From contig CAMOQI010000036.1 of NCBI GenBank assembly GCA_946622835.1, forward strand, positions 1 through 7,335: 7,335 bases of DNA. The letters are read 5' to 3'. Positions 1 through 6,019 of the stretch are shown here, piece by piece. The translations under genes and the position numbers were made by a program. How positions within the stretch are numbered: the first letter of the stretch is position 1; every line of letters starts with the position of its first letter. The notes below the pieces were generated by a model. It worked only from the letters and a program-made list of their open reading frames with translations, was not told the DNA's origin and searched no databases. This stretch comes from an uncultured Candidatus Melainabacteria bacterium (GTDB taxonomy: Bacteria; Cyanobacteriota; Vampirovibrionia; Gastranaerophilales; Gastranaerophilaceae).

Positions 1-6
1 CAAAAT

Positions 7-40
7 AAAAAGGATAATAACAAAAGTCATTATCCTTTTT
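7..40 (-). terminator. Intrinsic terminator of the tRNA operon
   Basis: Bases 7-21 and 26-40 form a near-perfect inverted repeat (14 of 15 pairs, A19/C28 mismatched) around an AAAA loop. Read on the minus strand, the hairpin lies 5 bases past the tRNA-Tyr 3' end. Its descending arm ends in a T-rich tract (TTTTTATTTT), as expected of a rho-independent terminator. The A-rich arm means it could also work on the plus strand. Confidence 0.8.
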
Positions 41-44
41 ACAT

Positions 45-127
<83 letters not shown>

Positions 128-180
128 ATATTCATCATTTTTCATTTCCCTTATGAACCCACCCGTCAAGGCCTAAAATT

Positions 181-252
<72 letters not shown>

Positions 253-276
253 ATAGAGTTTGTTTTCCATAAGAAA

Positions 277-349
277 AGCCGGTAATGGGACTCGAACCTA
301 CAACCTACGGTTTACAAAACCGTTGCTCTGCCAATTGAGCTATACCGGC
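277..349 (-). tRNA. tRNA-Thr, anticodon TGT
   Basis: The minus-strand cloverleaf has acceptor GCCGGTA/TACCGGC, D stem GCTC/GAGC, anticodon arm ACGGT-TTTGTAA-ACCGT and variable loop AGGTT. The anticodon TGT (complement at 314-316) reads ACA and probably ACG codons. The T stem GTAGG/CCCAT is imperfect, with one G-U pair and an A51-C63 mismatch (bases 299 and 287). The discriminator is T, unlike the A of its GGT neighbour. No CCA is encoded. It is the first gene of the operon, close behind the promoter. Confidence 0.95.
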
Positions 350-366
350 GTGTGTCTGTATTCCAA

Positions 367-395
367 ATTATATGCAAAAAATTTCTTACTGTCAA
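367..395 (-). promoter_or_regulatory. Consensus sigma70 promoter of the tRNA operon
   Basis: On the minus strand TTGACA (395-390) and TATAAT (372-367) are both perfect consensus hexamers with the ideal 17-base spacer. The predicted start, near 359-361, is about 10 bases before tRNA-Thr(TGT). Such strength suits a stable-RNA operon. Confidence 0.93.
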
Positions 396-417
396 GCAGT
401 ATTATTTGTGTTAAAAT
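389..417 (+). promoter_or_regulatory. Possible sigma70 promoter of the DUF486 gene
   Basis: CTGTCA (389-394) and TAAAAT (412-417) are 17 bases apart and match the consensus at four and five of six positions. A start near 424 would give a leader of about 18 bases. The -35 box lies on top of the -35 box of the divergent tRNA promoter (390-395), so the two would compete. Inference from motif match only. Confidence 0.5.
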
Positions 418-441
418 CTTTCCCATAGAAAGGTAATTATC

Positions 442-783
442 ATGATTAAAGCACTTTCACCCATTGTTTTACTGCTTATTTCTAATATTTTTATGACTTT
501 TGCTTGGTATGGGCATTTGAAATTTAAAAATTCTGCCCTATGGCTTGTTGTTTTGGTTAGTTGGGGTATAGCTCTTTTTGAATACTGTTTTCAGGTTCCT
601 GCCAATCGAATTGGTTATGAAACTTATAACGCCGCTCAATTAAAAACTATTCAGGAAGTTATTACTCTTGTGGTTTTTAGTTTCTTTTCCGTATTTTATT
701 TGAAAGAACAGTTTAAATGGAATTATCTGGTCGGTTTTGCTTTAATTATTCTTGCGGTATTTTTTATTTTTAAAAAATGGTAA
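442..783 (+). CDS. DUF486 / DMT_6 family small membrane protein
   Basis: The 113-residue protein has four hydrophobic helices at about residues 5-23, 31-49, 68-87 and 93-110, the topology of a small drug/metabolite transporter (DMT) superfamily member. The segments FAWYGHLK (20-27), EYCFQVPANRIGY (47-59) and AAQLKTIQEVITL (64-76) fit the DUF486 (DMT_6) pattern, and the length is full for that family. It should sit in the cytoplasmic membrane. Family members are generally uncharacterised, so no substrate is assigned. The ATG at 442 is supported by AGAAAGG (427-433) eight bases upstream. The gene stands alone on its strand, divergent from the tRNA operon and convergent with rpsT. Confidence 0.9.
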   Translation: MIKALSPIVLLLISNIFMTFAWYGHLKFKNSALWLVVLVSWGIALFEYCFQVPANRIGYETYNAAQLKTIQEVITLVVFSFFSVFYLKEQFKWNYLVGFALIILAVFFIFKKW

Positions 784-790
784 ATATTTT

Positions 791-825
791 AAGCGGCGGG
801 ATTTCTTATAGAAATCCCGCCGCTT
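791..825. terminator. Shared hairpin terminator between convergent genes
   Basis: A perfect 15-base inverted repeat (791-805 with 811-825) surrounds a five-base loop. The core GCGGCGGG is very GC-rich against AT-rich flanks. It lies seven bases after the DUF486 stop and 22 bases past the rpsT stop, so it can serve both. T-runs are short (TTT at 824-826 on the plus strand; none on the minus), so stem strength must do most of the work. Confidence 0.8.
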
Positions 826-847
826 TACTCTTATGCAGTTTGTTCAA

Positions 848-1120
848 TTAAGCGTTTGCTTGAGCTTTTTTTATTGCAAGAACTAATCTTGATTTTTTTC
901 TTGCTGCTGTATTTTTGTGTAAAATACCTTTTACTACAGCTTTGTCGCATAATTGATATGCTTTTGAAATTGCTGCATTCAATGCTTCTTTATCTTCACC
1001 TGATGAAAGCTCTAATGCTTTTTTTATCGCAGTCTTGATTGAAGATTTGAATGCGACGTTTCTTTGTCTGTTTGCTTCAGCTATTAACACTCTTTTTTTA
1101 GCAGATTTAATATTTGCCAT
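848..1120 (-). CDS. rpsT: 30S ribosomal protein S20
   Basis: The 90-residue, Lys/Arg-rich, mostly helical protein opens with MANIKSAKKRVLIAEANRQ, the recognisable start of bacterial S20. It carries the family segments RNVAFKSSIKTAIKKAL (20-36) and HKNTAARKKSRL (68-79). S20 binds 16S rRNA early in assembly of the small subunit. The length is typical. The start ATG (1120-1118) has AAGGAAAGG (1139-1131) ten bases upstream. The gene is monocistronic here, with its own promoter across an A/T tract and a leader of about 70 bases containing a small hairpin. S20 of Escherichia coli controls its own translation; whether this leader does the same is open. Confidence 0.97.
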   Translation of the reverse strand: MANIKSAKKRVLIAEANRQRNVAFKSSIKTAIKKALELSSGEDKEALNAAISKAYQLCDKAVVKGILHKNTAARKKSRLVLAIKKAQANA

Positions 1121-1147
1121 AATTGAATTACCTTTCCTTCTAACTTT

Positions 1148-1168
1148 GTGCGATTAATGACTTCGCAC
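1148..1168 (-). promoter_or_regulatory. Leader hairpin upstream of rpsT
   Basis: GTGCGA (1148-1153) and TCGCAC (1163-1168) pair to give a 6-bp stem with a nine-base loop inside the rpsT leader, nine bases upstream of the ribosome-binding site. It is a candidate for translational feedback or mRNA protection. The base pairing is seen; the role is inference. Confidence 0.4.
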
Positions 1169-1196
1169 CTACTCGTTTGAGGATGTGAGCATTTAT

Positions 1197-1225
1197 ATTA
1201 AACCCGAAAAAAAATTTTTTTGCAA
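1197..1225 (-). promoter_or_regulatory. Likely sigma70 promoter of rpsT
   Basis: On the minus strand TTGCAA (1225-1220) and TTTAAT (1202-1197) are separated by 17 bases, matching consensus at four and five of six positions. Most of the spacer is a run of A followed by a run of T (A8T7 on the plus strand, 1207-1221), which should be rigid or bent. The predicted leader is about 70 bases. Confidence 0.65.
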
Positions 1226-1234
1226 GTGATATTT

Positions 1235-1272
1235 TATTTTTACAAAAAGTAAAGGCGGTATTTCTACCGCCT
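1235..1272 (-). terminator. Intrinsic terminator of the GGDEF gene
   Basis: On the minus strand AGGCGGTA and TACCGCCT (1272-1265 and 1260-1253) form an 8-bp stem closed by a GAAA tetraloop, a stable GNRA-type loop. The stem is followed by TTACTTTTTG and further T-rich sequence. It lies about 57 bases past the stop of the GGDEF gene and just before the rpsT promoter, separating the two transcripts. Confidence 0.85.
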
Positions 1273-1328
1273 ATTAACCAGATTTACACTATGTAAGTGT
1301 TCAGAAAGGATCTTTGTTATTTCCTCCT

Positions 1329-2204
1329 CTAACCATCTCCAAGGTTTAGTTGAGAGAATTGTACTATTTTATTCTTTCCGCGTTTTTTTGCATTATATAA
1401 TGCGTGCTCAGCATATCTTATTATTGTATTTGCATCTTCTTCCGTGTCAGGTAAGCATGGAAATGTCGAGATCCCGCCTGAGATTGTAATCGGATGGCGC
1501 TCTTCTTCCCCTGCCGGTATAAATTCCATTTTTTCAATATCTTTTCTGAATCTTTCTGCAAATAAAAAAGCATTGTCTTCAGATGTATTTGGCAGAACTA
1601 CAATAAATTCTTCATCTCCGTATCTTGTTAAAATATCTTCTTTTCTTATTAATTGCTTCAATTTGTCTGCAATTGAACGAAGTAACACATCTCCCCATTC
1701 ATAACCGTAGATGTCATTTACAACTTTGAAAAAGTCCAGATCAAATAACAATACAGAAAGAGCTGTTCCGTAACGTTTTGCACGCGAAATTTCTTGTTCC
1801 ATACGTTCTTGCAAATATTTACGATTGTGTAATCCTGTTAATTCGTCTGTTGTTGATAAAGTTTTTAGTTTATCTCTTAATTCTTTTATCTTTAACATAT
1901 TCTTAACTCGGACCACTAATTCTTGATTGTCTATAGGGGTTTTTATATAATCAAATGCCACAGCACGAACTGTCGCACCTTTAAATGTTTCACCAATAAA
2001 CAATAGCGGATATTTAAATTTTGTGACCATCAAAACATCTTTAATATCCGGAACGCTTTCAACTATTACAACACGGGGATTTAAAGCTTCATAATCCTTG
2101 ATGTTTTCTGCGCTTTCAAGTCTTACATTTACATCTTCTATCCCTGAGATTACATCTGCCAAAGATGAAGACTTCTTATCTGTGTATATTATTACGTTTT
2201 TCAT
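1329..2204 (-). CDS. Receiver-like/GGDEF protein, putative diguanylate cyclase
   Basis: The 291-residue cytoplasmic protein joins a degenerate response-regulator receiver (1-108) to a GGDEF domain (about 115-288). Diguanylate cyclases make c-di-GMP from two GTP. The receiver keeps D9 and the late KTP (88-90), but the usual phospho-Asp position seems to be E49 (VVIVES). The GGDEF domain has the metal Asp in FDLDFFK (D155), VND (162-164), GD (171-172) and an RxxD inhibitory site (R187-D190) five residues before the signature. The signature reads GDEEF (196-200), with Asp for the second Gly, so activity is uncertain. GYEWGD also replaces the usual GHxxGD. I chose the ATG at 2204 because AGAGAGG (2219-2213) lies eight bases upstream; an ATG ten codons earlier lacks such a site. 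Transcribed divergently from the 623-residue gene and terminated independently. Confidence 0.93.
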   Translation of the reverse strand: MKNVIIYTDKKSSSLADVISGIEDVNVRLESAENIKDYEALNPRVVIVESVPDIKDVLMVTKFKYPLLFIGETFKGATVRAVAFDYIKTPIDNQELVVRVKNMLKIKELRDKLKTLSTTDELTGLHNRKYLQERMEQEISRAKRYGTALSVLLFDLDFFKVVNDIYGYEWGDVLLRSIADKLKQLIRKEDILTRYGDEEFIVVLPNTSEDNAFLFAERFRKDIEKMEFIPAGEEERHPITISGGISTFPCLPDTEEDANTIIRYAEHALYNAKKRGKNKIVQFSQLNLGDG

Positions 2205-2234
2205 ATATAAAACCTCTCTTTTATAACTTAACAC

Positions 2235-2262
2235 ATTATTTCCCCCTCGGCAAAATTGTAAA
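2235..2262 (-). promoter_or_regulatory. Tentative promoter of the GGDEF gene
   Basis: On the minus strand TTTACA (2262-2257) and AATAAT (2240-2235), 16 bases apart, each match the sigma70 consensus at five of six positions. Other -10-like sequences nearby (TTATAA about 2220-2226) make this assignment weak. Confidence 0.4.
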
Positions 2263-2264
2263 GT

Positions 2265-2292
2265 TTGTTAATATTCAAATTTATGGTACAAT
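2265..2292 (+). promoter_or_regulatory. Likely sigma70 promoter of the 623-residue gene
   Basis: TTGTTA (2265-2270) and TACAAT (2287-2292) are 16 bases apart, and TGG directly before the -10 box makes an extended -10 element. The start near 2299 leaves a leader of about 20 bases. The -10 box is half of a palindrome, TACAATTGTA (2287-2296), which could also be an operator. Confidence 0.6.
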
Positions 2293-2318
2293 TGTAATAA
2301 AGATAAGTGAGGTAGATT

Positions 2319-4190
2319 ATGGATTTTTCTGTTGAAAATGAGAAGGAAAGAAATTTTTATAGAAAAGATTTTGCACCTGTAAAAGAACTTATGAATCGTA
2401 TTCGCTCATCGCTTGTCTCAGGCAGTGAGGTTAAAATAAAGGATTTAGATTTATCGGGTATTATAGATTTTAATCCGGAAATAACATTTATCTACATAAC
2501 TCTTTTCCAAGAAGGACTTCCTTTTATCAGGTGGGGATCTTTAAGAAATAATATAGAAAAAACCATAAATCGTGATATTGAAAAGATCAGAGCGTATAAG
2601 ACTTTTAGTCAGTTTAATGTTGCGGATAGCTCTAAATGCAGAATTATGATTGAATATGTTACGCAGCAGACGCAAGTTAATGTTTCGGATATTAAATCAT
2701 CTGTTATTGTGCCGTCTCGTTTTGAACCGGGTGTAACTGGGATTAAGATAGTATTAGACGGGCAGTCATATTTATATATGCCTACAGATGCTTGGGTTAA
2801 CAGCCAAATGGATTTGAAAGGCGCTTTGAATATAATTTTGCGCAAAACGCATATTAAAAATATGACAAATAAGATTTCTGAGCGTATAAAAATATTAAAA
2901 CAAACCCCTCATCAATGCTTTATAGTTAAAAGTCATACCTTTATCACATATAAAGATGATGTTGTTCCTTTGTATCGGGGTAACTTATTATATGAGTATT
3001 CTCCTGAAGCAATATGTGATATAGCTATGGCAGGTGCTGATTGGACTTTAAAATACCAAAAAGAAGACGGTAGATTTTTGTATTATTATGATGCAAAGGA
3101 AGATAATTATGTGGATCACGAGCATCCTACAAGGTCTGAAGATGATCTGTATTATAATGATTTGCGCCATTGCGGCGGGATTGTAACCTTAATTAGAGCA
3201 TATCAGCTTACAAAAGATACAAAATATTTAGACGGGGCGAAAAAAGCTCTGGATTATAGTGTTACCTTGACAAGAGAACACGATTATAACGGAGAAAAAG
3301 CGGGTTATATTTATTGTAATAAAAAAGCGAAACTTGGCGGAACCGGCATGATACTTATAGCAATGATGAAGTATCGAAACGAAACCGACGACAAATCTTA
3401 TGATGAGTATATAAAAATGTATACAAGACATATTCTGTCAAGGGTGTATAAAACAGGGGAGCTTCTTGGGTATTACATTCACCCCGGAGTGCAGAATGGT
3501 GTGCCTCTGGTTGATATGAATGATGAAGAGCGCAGGCAGACATTTTCATTCTATTATCCAGGAGAAGCGCTTTTAGGGCTTGCATTATTTGCAAACTATT
3601 TTGAGGGTGATGAAGCCTTAAGGCAGGAGGTTTTACAAAAAGGTGAATTGGCATTGGATTGGATAATAGATGAAAGACCAAAATCTTATGCGGATTTGTT
3701 CACATCGCTTCCTTCCGATGCTTGGCTTATGCAGGCAATAGAAGAGTGGACAACCATACCTCATTTTAGGAAACAAAATTATATAGATTTTGTTTTCGGG
3801 GATGCCAAAACCATGATTGATCATATGTACGGGCATGATGATACCCCGTTTATTGATTATGAGGGTGCTTTTTATTATGACCACGGTGATCATTTTTATC
3901 CAGACGGTTCGCGCTCTGAAGGGCTTATCGGGGCTTATTATTTGGCGAAAAAACTTGGTAATGAGCAGATTGCCGATTATATATTAAAAGCTTCCAGAAA
4001 AGCTGCACAATCTCAAATGCTTTTGTTTAATAATGAGATAAATAATTTTGCTCATAAAAATCCGGAAAAATCCAAAGGGGCAATAAGATTTAAGGCGACA
4101 CGACAATGGGTTAGGGTTGATTCAATTCAGCACGTTGCTTGTTTTTATTTTAGATTGTATTTTGCGGAAATTGGCTTGGTTACAAAGTAA
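2319..4190 (+). CDS. AMMECR1-like region fused to a six-hairpin (alpha/alpha) barrel
   Basis: I do not recognise a named family for this 623-residue protein. Residues 228-623 form a series of helical hairpins typical of the six-hairpin glycosidase fold. Successive hairpins begin near AGADWTLKYQ (238-247), LRHCGG (282-287), LGGTGMILIAM (339-349), YYPGEALLGLA (412-422), DAWLMQAIEEW (467-477), SRSEGLIGAYY (531-541) and DSIQHVACFYF (601-611). Polar residues near the hairpin tips (D281, R283, H284, E416, E534, H605) could line the cavity. Residues about 50-180 follow the order of an AMMECR1-type domain (ITFIYITLF, CRIMIEYV, GIKIVLDG, YLYMPTDAWV, ALNIILRK) but lack its LRGCIG motif, so that match is tentative. 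No signal peptide or membrane helix is seen. A glycan-processing enzyme is plausible; no substrate is given. GTGAGGT (2307-2313) supports the start. Confidence 0.75.
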   Translation: MDFSVENEKERNFYRKDFAPVKELMNRIRSSLVSGSEVKIKDLDLSGIIDFNPEITFIYITLFQEGLPFIRWGSLRNNIEKTINRDIEKIRAYKTFSQFNVADSSKCRIMIEYVTQQTQVNVSDIKSSVIVPSRFEPGVTGIKIVLDGQSYLYMPTDAWVNSQMDLKGALNIILRKTHIKNMTNKISERIKILKQTPHQCFIVKSHTFITYKDDVVPLYRGNLLYEYSPEAICDIAMAGADWTLKYQKEDGRFLYYYDAKEDNYVDHEHPTRSEDDLYYNDLRHCGGIVTLIRAYQLTKDTKYLDGAKKALDYSVTLTREHDYNGEKAGYIYCNKKAKLGGTGMILIAMMKYRNETDDKSYDEYIKMYTRHILSRVYKTGELLGYYIHPGVQNGVPLVDMNDEERRQTFSFYYPGEALLGLALFANYFEGDEALRQEVLQKGELALDWIIDERPKSYADLFTSLPSDAWLMQAIEEWTTIPHFRKQNYIDFVFGDAKTMIDHMYGHDDTPFIDYEGAFYYDHGDHFYPDGSRSEGLIGAYYLAKKLGNEQIADYILKASRKAAQSQMLLFNNEINNFAHKNPEKSKGAIRFKATRQWVRVDSIQHVACFYFRLYFAEIGLVTK

Positions 4191-4239
4191 GTTTAAATTA
4201 ACAATTGTAACAAAAACTTAACATTATTCCTTAAAAGTT

Positions 4240-4267
4240 TAAAGTTTCTTCCAACATGTGCCGTAAT
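4240..4267 (+). promoter_or_regulatory. Sigma28 (FliA)-like promoter of the 509-residue gene
   Basis: TAAAGTTT (4240-4247) followed after 12 bases by GCCGTAAT (4260-4267) closely resembles the flagellar sigma28 consensus TAAAGTTT-N11-GCCGATAA. The -35 half is exact. The -10 half lacks one A, offset by a spacer one base longer. No good sigma70 pair was found nearby. The predicted leader is about 40 bases. The motif is seen; sigma28 use is inference. Confidence 0.55.
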
Positions 4268-4311
4268 CATGACTACGATACGAAAATTATTGAAAGGAAC
4301 AGTTAAAAACT

Positions 4312-5841
4312 ATGGGAATGGCAGCCTCACAAGCCAGATTATTAAGTATAACAGCCCGTCTGTCGAATAATGAGATGGAGCAGCAATCTGTTGCGCATTC
4401 AAAACAACGTTTGGCTGATAATTCTGAGCAAGCTAATAACGAATATTTAGATGCTTTGAACAAAACAAAATTCCAAGTTTTGACGGGTTATAACGGTTCT
4501 CAAGCGACTTATGCGGATTTAACTTATGCTGCAATTACAGGAAACAGTACTGTAGCTTGTGGAAAACAATATATTGTTAAATCTAAAAAAGGGCAAATAT
4601 TGGTTTCTGAAACCGTTGCAGAGGCTTTTGAAAAATATAACGGGGATTATAACAGATTTTTAAGTAGAATGGGATATACCCAAACTAATATTGATTTAAG
4701 TGATAAAAAAGCAGCTGAAGCAGCTATTCATGAAGCATGGGACAGATATTTGGTATCTGTCGGTAAAGGTATTTATGATGTTAACGGCAATACATCTGAA
4801 AACGTTGCAAATTACGAAGGTCAGCATATTTTAGGCTTTGGCTTTACATCTTTTCATGACGGGCCTTTCGATGGTTATGCAACATACAATACTACAACCG
4901 GAACGAATGCAACTAATTCTTCAGCACCGAAAGTATCTCTTATGCAAGATGCAAAAGGATATTATAACGAGAGAGTTGTTGTTGAAACGGCTCAAGATAA
5001 AGACGGAAACTATATTGTCGGGTACAAAACTCCGGGCTTGAACGGAAAAGACGTATTTAACAGACTTGACAATGTTACTTATGATAAGGAAACTTCAACT
5101 TTCACATATAAAAATGAACAAGGTGAAGAAATTAAATCTACTCTTCTTTATGTTGATGCAAGTGATAATTCTATTGATACAGAAAAGAAAAATTATTTTG
5201 TAAAAAATGAAGCAACAGGATTTTATTATTCTGCGGGTCATCAAGCCTATGCACTTCATTCTCATGATCATGCGTTGAATTTTGAAGGAGCTAATCAGGC
5301 TCAGCGCGAGTTGTATGATTATGCGCTTTCTTTGACCGCATCATACTATGATAGTTTAAGTACACAGGAGCTTAAATATGATGCTCAGACAGTTGCTTAT
5401 TATAAAAATATCTTCAATGAAATGAGAACTTGCGGTTACACTACGCTTAAAGAATCTTTTAGTCAGAAATTGGCGACAACAACTGCCGGTGATGGTATGA
5501 GCAGCGAAAATAAAATCTTTAATGATTCTAATTGGATGGTTAATCAATTGAAAGCAGGAAATCTAACACTTTCATATTTCTCGGTTGCTGAAAAAGCATT
5601 TATTTCAACAACTATGGATGATGATGAATCTATCGTTGAACGTGAAGATTCTTCCGCAATTAAAATCGCTGAACAAGTTTATAAAAAGCATATGGACAGA
5701 ATTGAAAGACAAGATAAACAGTTTGATTTAGAGTTGACTAAATTAGAATCTGAACATAATGCGCTTCAAACTGAATATGACTCGGTGAAGAAGGTAATTA
5801 GCCAAAACGTAGAAAAATCATTTAACACATTTAATGCATAA
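4312..5841 (+). CDS. Flagellin/translocator-like protein with conserved termini
   Basis: The 509-residue protein has no signal peptide or membrane helix. Residues 1-50 (MGMAASQARLLSITARLS, then a polar helix) and 445-509 (heptad-rich, with LTKLESEHNALQTEYDSVKK and VISQNVEKSFNTF) are long amphipathic helices. The middle, about 60-420, is Asn/Asp/Gly/Thr/Tyr-rich and beta-like. Helical ends around a variable middle are typical of flagellins, hook-associated proteins and type III translocators, which leave without a cleaved signal and polymerise through their ends. I recall a similar terminal pair in unnamed proteins of gut Melainabacteria, but know of no assigned function. The purine site AAAGGA (4293-4298) is unusually far, 13 bases, from the ATG; a second in-frame ATG is two codons in. 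A sigma28-like promoter lies upstream and a terminator downstream, so it is probably monocistronic. Confidence 0.7.
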   Translation: MGMAASQARLLSITARLSNNEMEQQSVAHSKQRLADNSEQANNEYLDALNKTKFQVLTGYNGSQATYADLTYAAITGNSTVACGKQYIVKSKKGQILVSETVAEAFEKYNGDYNRFLSRMGYTQTNIDLSDKKAAEAAIHEAWDRYLVSVGKGIYDVNGNTSENVANYEGQHILGFGFTSFHDGPFDGYATYNTTTGTNATNSSAPKVSLMQDAKGYYNERVVVETAQDKDGNYIVGYKTPGLNGKDVFNRLDNVTYDKETSTFTYKNEQGEEIKSTLLYVDASDNSIDTEKKNYFVKNEATGFYYSAGHQAYALHSHDHALNFEGANQAQRELYDYALSLTASYYDSLSTQELKYDAQTVAYYKNIFNEMRTCGYTTLKESFSQKLATTTAGDGMSSENKIFNDSNWMVNQLKAGNLTLSYFSVAEKAFISTTMDDDESIVEREDSSAIKIAEQVYKKHMDRIERQDKQFDLELTKLESEHNALQTEYDSVKKVISQNVEKSFNTFNA

Positions 5842-5888
5842 AATATATTGTAAATTTTCCCCTACAATTAATTTTCGTAACTTTTCCC

Positions 5889-5913
5889 TACCGCTTAAAA
5901 GCGGTATTTTTTT
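5889..5913 (+). terminator. Intrinsic terminator of the 509-residue gene
   Basis: TACCGCT (5889-5895) pairs with AGCGGTA (5900-5906) around a four-base loop and is followed at once by seven T (5907-5913). It lies 48 bases past the stop codon, a textbook rho-independent terminator on the plus strand. Confidence 0.92.
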
Positions 5914-5920
5914 GCGCTCC

Positions 5921-5952
5921 GAGCAGAGCAAAATTTTCGGTAGGGTGAAGCG
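5921..5952 (+). repeat. Repeat module X, copy 1
   Basis: These 32 bases, starting GAGCAGAGC and ending GGGTGAAGCG with AAAATTTT inside, recur identically at 6109-6140, 188 bases away. In this copy the AAAATTTTCGG part pairs with 6000-6011. Confidence 0.95.
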
Positions 5953-5968
5953 GGAGCGGAACCCGTAA

Positions 5969-5999
5969 GGTGAGTGGAAATGATGAATTTTCACTCACC
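5969..5999. repeat. Strong hairpin inside the repeat island
   Basis: GGTGAGTG (5969-5976) pairs exactly with CACTCACC (5992-5999). The stem extends by a G-U pair and three A-T pairs to 12 bp with a seven-base loop. There is no T-run directly after it on either strand, so it is not a standard terminator. It could stabilise or process the 3' end of the lpxI transcript. Confidence 0.75.
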
Positions 6000-6019
6000 C
6001 CGAATAATTTTGAACGAGC

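Noticed and set aside
128..180. A second promoter between tRNA-Thr(GGT) and tRNA-Tyr
   Set aside because: TTGACG is present on the minus strand, but there is no -10-like hexamer at 16-18 bases, and the operon promoter upstream is sufficient.
442..783. Multidrug efflux pump (EmrE-type) call
   Set aside because: The four-helix size is similar, but the conserved segments fit DUF486 and the key membrane Glu of EmrE-type pumps is not seen in the first helix.
856..1038. Plus-strand open frame opposite rpsT
   Set aside because: It is a Leu-rich antisense reading of the S20 gene, with no ribosome site and no family resemblance.
2205..2234. Longer N-terminus for the GGDEF protein (ten extra residues)
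   Set aside because: The extra residues cover the AGAGAGG ribosome site of the internal ATG at 2204, and no site precedes the upstream ATG. The receiver's first strand begins just after the internal Met.
3228..3893. Minus-strand open frames within the 623-residue gene
   Set aside because: Short, overlapping antisense frames rich in His, Ile and Phe, with no start signals; the plus-strand frame is continuous and has coherent domains.
4191..4239. Terminator after the 623-residue gene
   Set aside because: Only weak AT pairings are present and there is no GC-rich stem with a T-run, so some read-through into the 509-residue gene is possible.
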